The translations under genes were made by a program, and so were the position numbers. The notes beneath the pieces were generated by a model that ran no database searches, was not told the DNA's origin, and worked only from the letters and a program-made list of their open reading frames with translations. A stretch of DNA of 37,563 nucleotides from an uncultured Coriobacteriaceae bacterium (GTDB taxonomy: Bacteria > Actinomycetota > Coriobacteriia > Coriobacteriales > Atopobiaceae): NCBI GenBank assembly GCA_902801175.1, contig CADCHF010000022.1:1-37563 (forward strand), in the 5' to 3' direction. Of this stretch, positions 37,444 through 37,563 are shown in pieces (the stretch's first letter is position 1; every line of letters begins with the position of its first letter).

Positions 37444-37563
37444 GGCGTGTCATGGAGACGTATAATTTGACACACTCAATCAAGTCGCAAAGATAGATGG
37501 ACCTTCGAGAGCGGCCGATACCAGGTCGGACGAGTTTCCGAGTGTGTCTAATTATACGTCCCC
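37444..37563. repeat. Long inverted-repeat element, copy 3 (cut by window end)
   Basis: The left arm at 37444-37476 (gcgtgtcatggagacgtata, atttgacacact) is matched by the right arm beginning at 37541 (agtgtgtctaattatacgtc, ccc). The spacer is 64 nt. The arms differ from copies 1 and 2 in their core (TATAATT for TACACTT), and both arms have changed together, which argues that pairing is maintained. Confidence 0.8.

Overview
The window is high-GC, with dense genes on both strands. It carries Tat-type lipoproteins, an xpt-BMP-type nucleoside importer, ptsI beside a fructose-1-phosphate kinase gene, and REP-like GTGTCA/GGGGACG palindromes. This mix suggests an anaerobic Actinomycetota member, most likely Coriobacteriia (Olsenella/Atopobium-like). 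That placement is inference from gene content, since no rRNA is present.

Layout. 1-630: the tail of an unknown gene, a cluster of long inverted repeats, a duplicated piece of a tRNA-Gly locus with an orphan T-arm-like sequence, then tRNA-Gly(TCC). 925-6243: a YD-repeat lipoprotein, an MscS channel, and a GntR-ATPase-permease (YtrA-like) operon with a palindromic operator. 6359-9317: a sensor kinase, an LCM-family methyltransferase and a ZIP metal transporter, the last preceded by a 29-aa leader ORF that overlaps its start. 9512-13304: a low-molecular-weight tyrosine phosphatase, an MFS exporter with a 6-codon leader ORF (MSRLRS), an Xre regulator, a small protein and an alpha/beta hydrolase.

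13546-19816 (minus strand) is the most interesting block. Six tightly coupled genes run: membrane-anchored/Tat-type PqqD-like protein, radical SAM/SPASM enzyme, a 141-aa peptide with eight CxC modules (19 Cys), a TPR lipoprotein, a second radical SAM enzyme with a B12-binding-like N-terminus, and a U32-family protein with a Cys cluster. This looks like a RiPP-type peptide-modification system that I cannot match to a named class.

20057-25796: azlD with a frameshifted azlC, a methyltransferase remnant, a CDF metal transporter, a HAD phosphatase, glutathione peroxidase, a SpoU RNA methyltransferase (probably leaderless) and a Cof-type HAD phosphatase. 25904-32253: tRNA-Pro(TGG), a perfect 34-bp inverted-repeat element nested in a second inverted repeat, then a purine salvage locus (xpt, BMP lipoprotein, ABC ATPase, two permeases) closed by a strong terminator. 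32254-37563: a degenerate repeat tract, ptsI and a 1-phosphofructokinase gene, a zinc-ribbon protein, an alpha/beta hydrolase, and a third inverted-repeat element cut by the window end.

Small cis-acting pieces recur: leader ORFs before two transporter genes, a GntR operator, and at least three copies of a 34-64-34 inverted-repeat element. All functional claims rest on motifs read by eye; no database search was possible.
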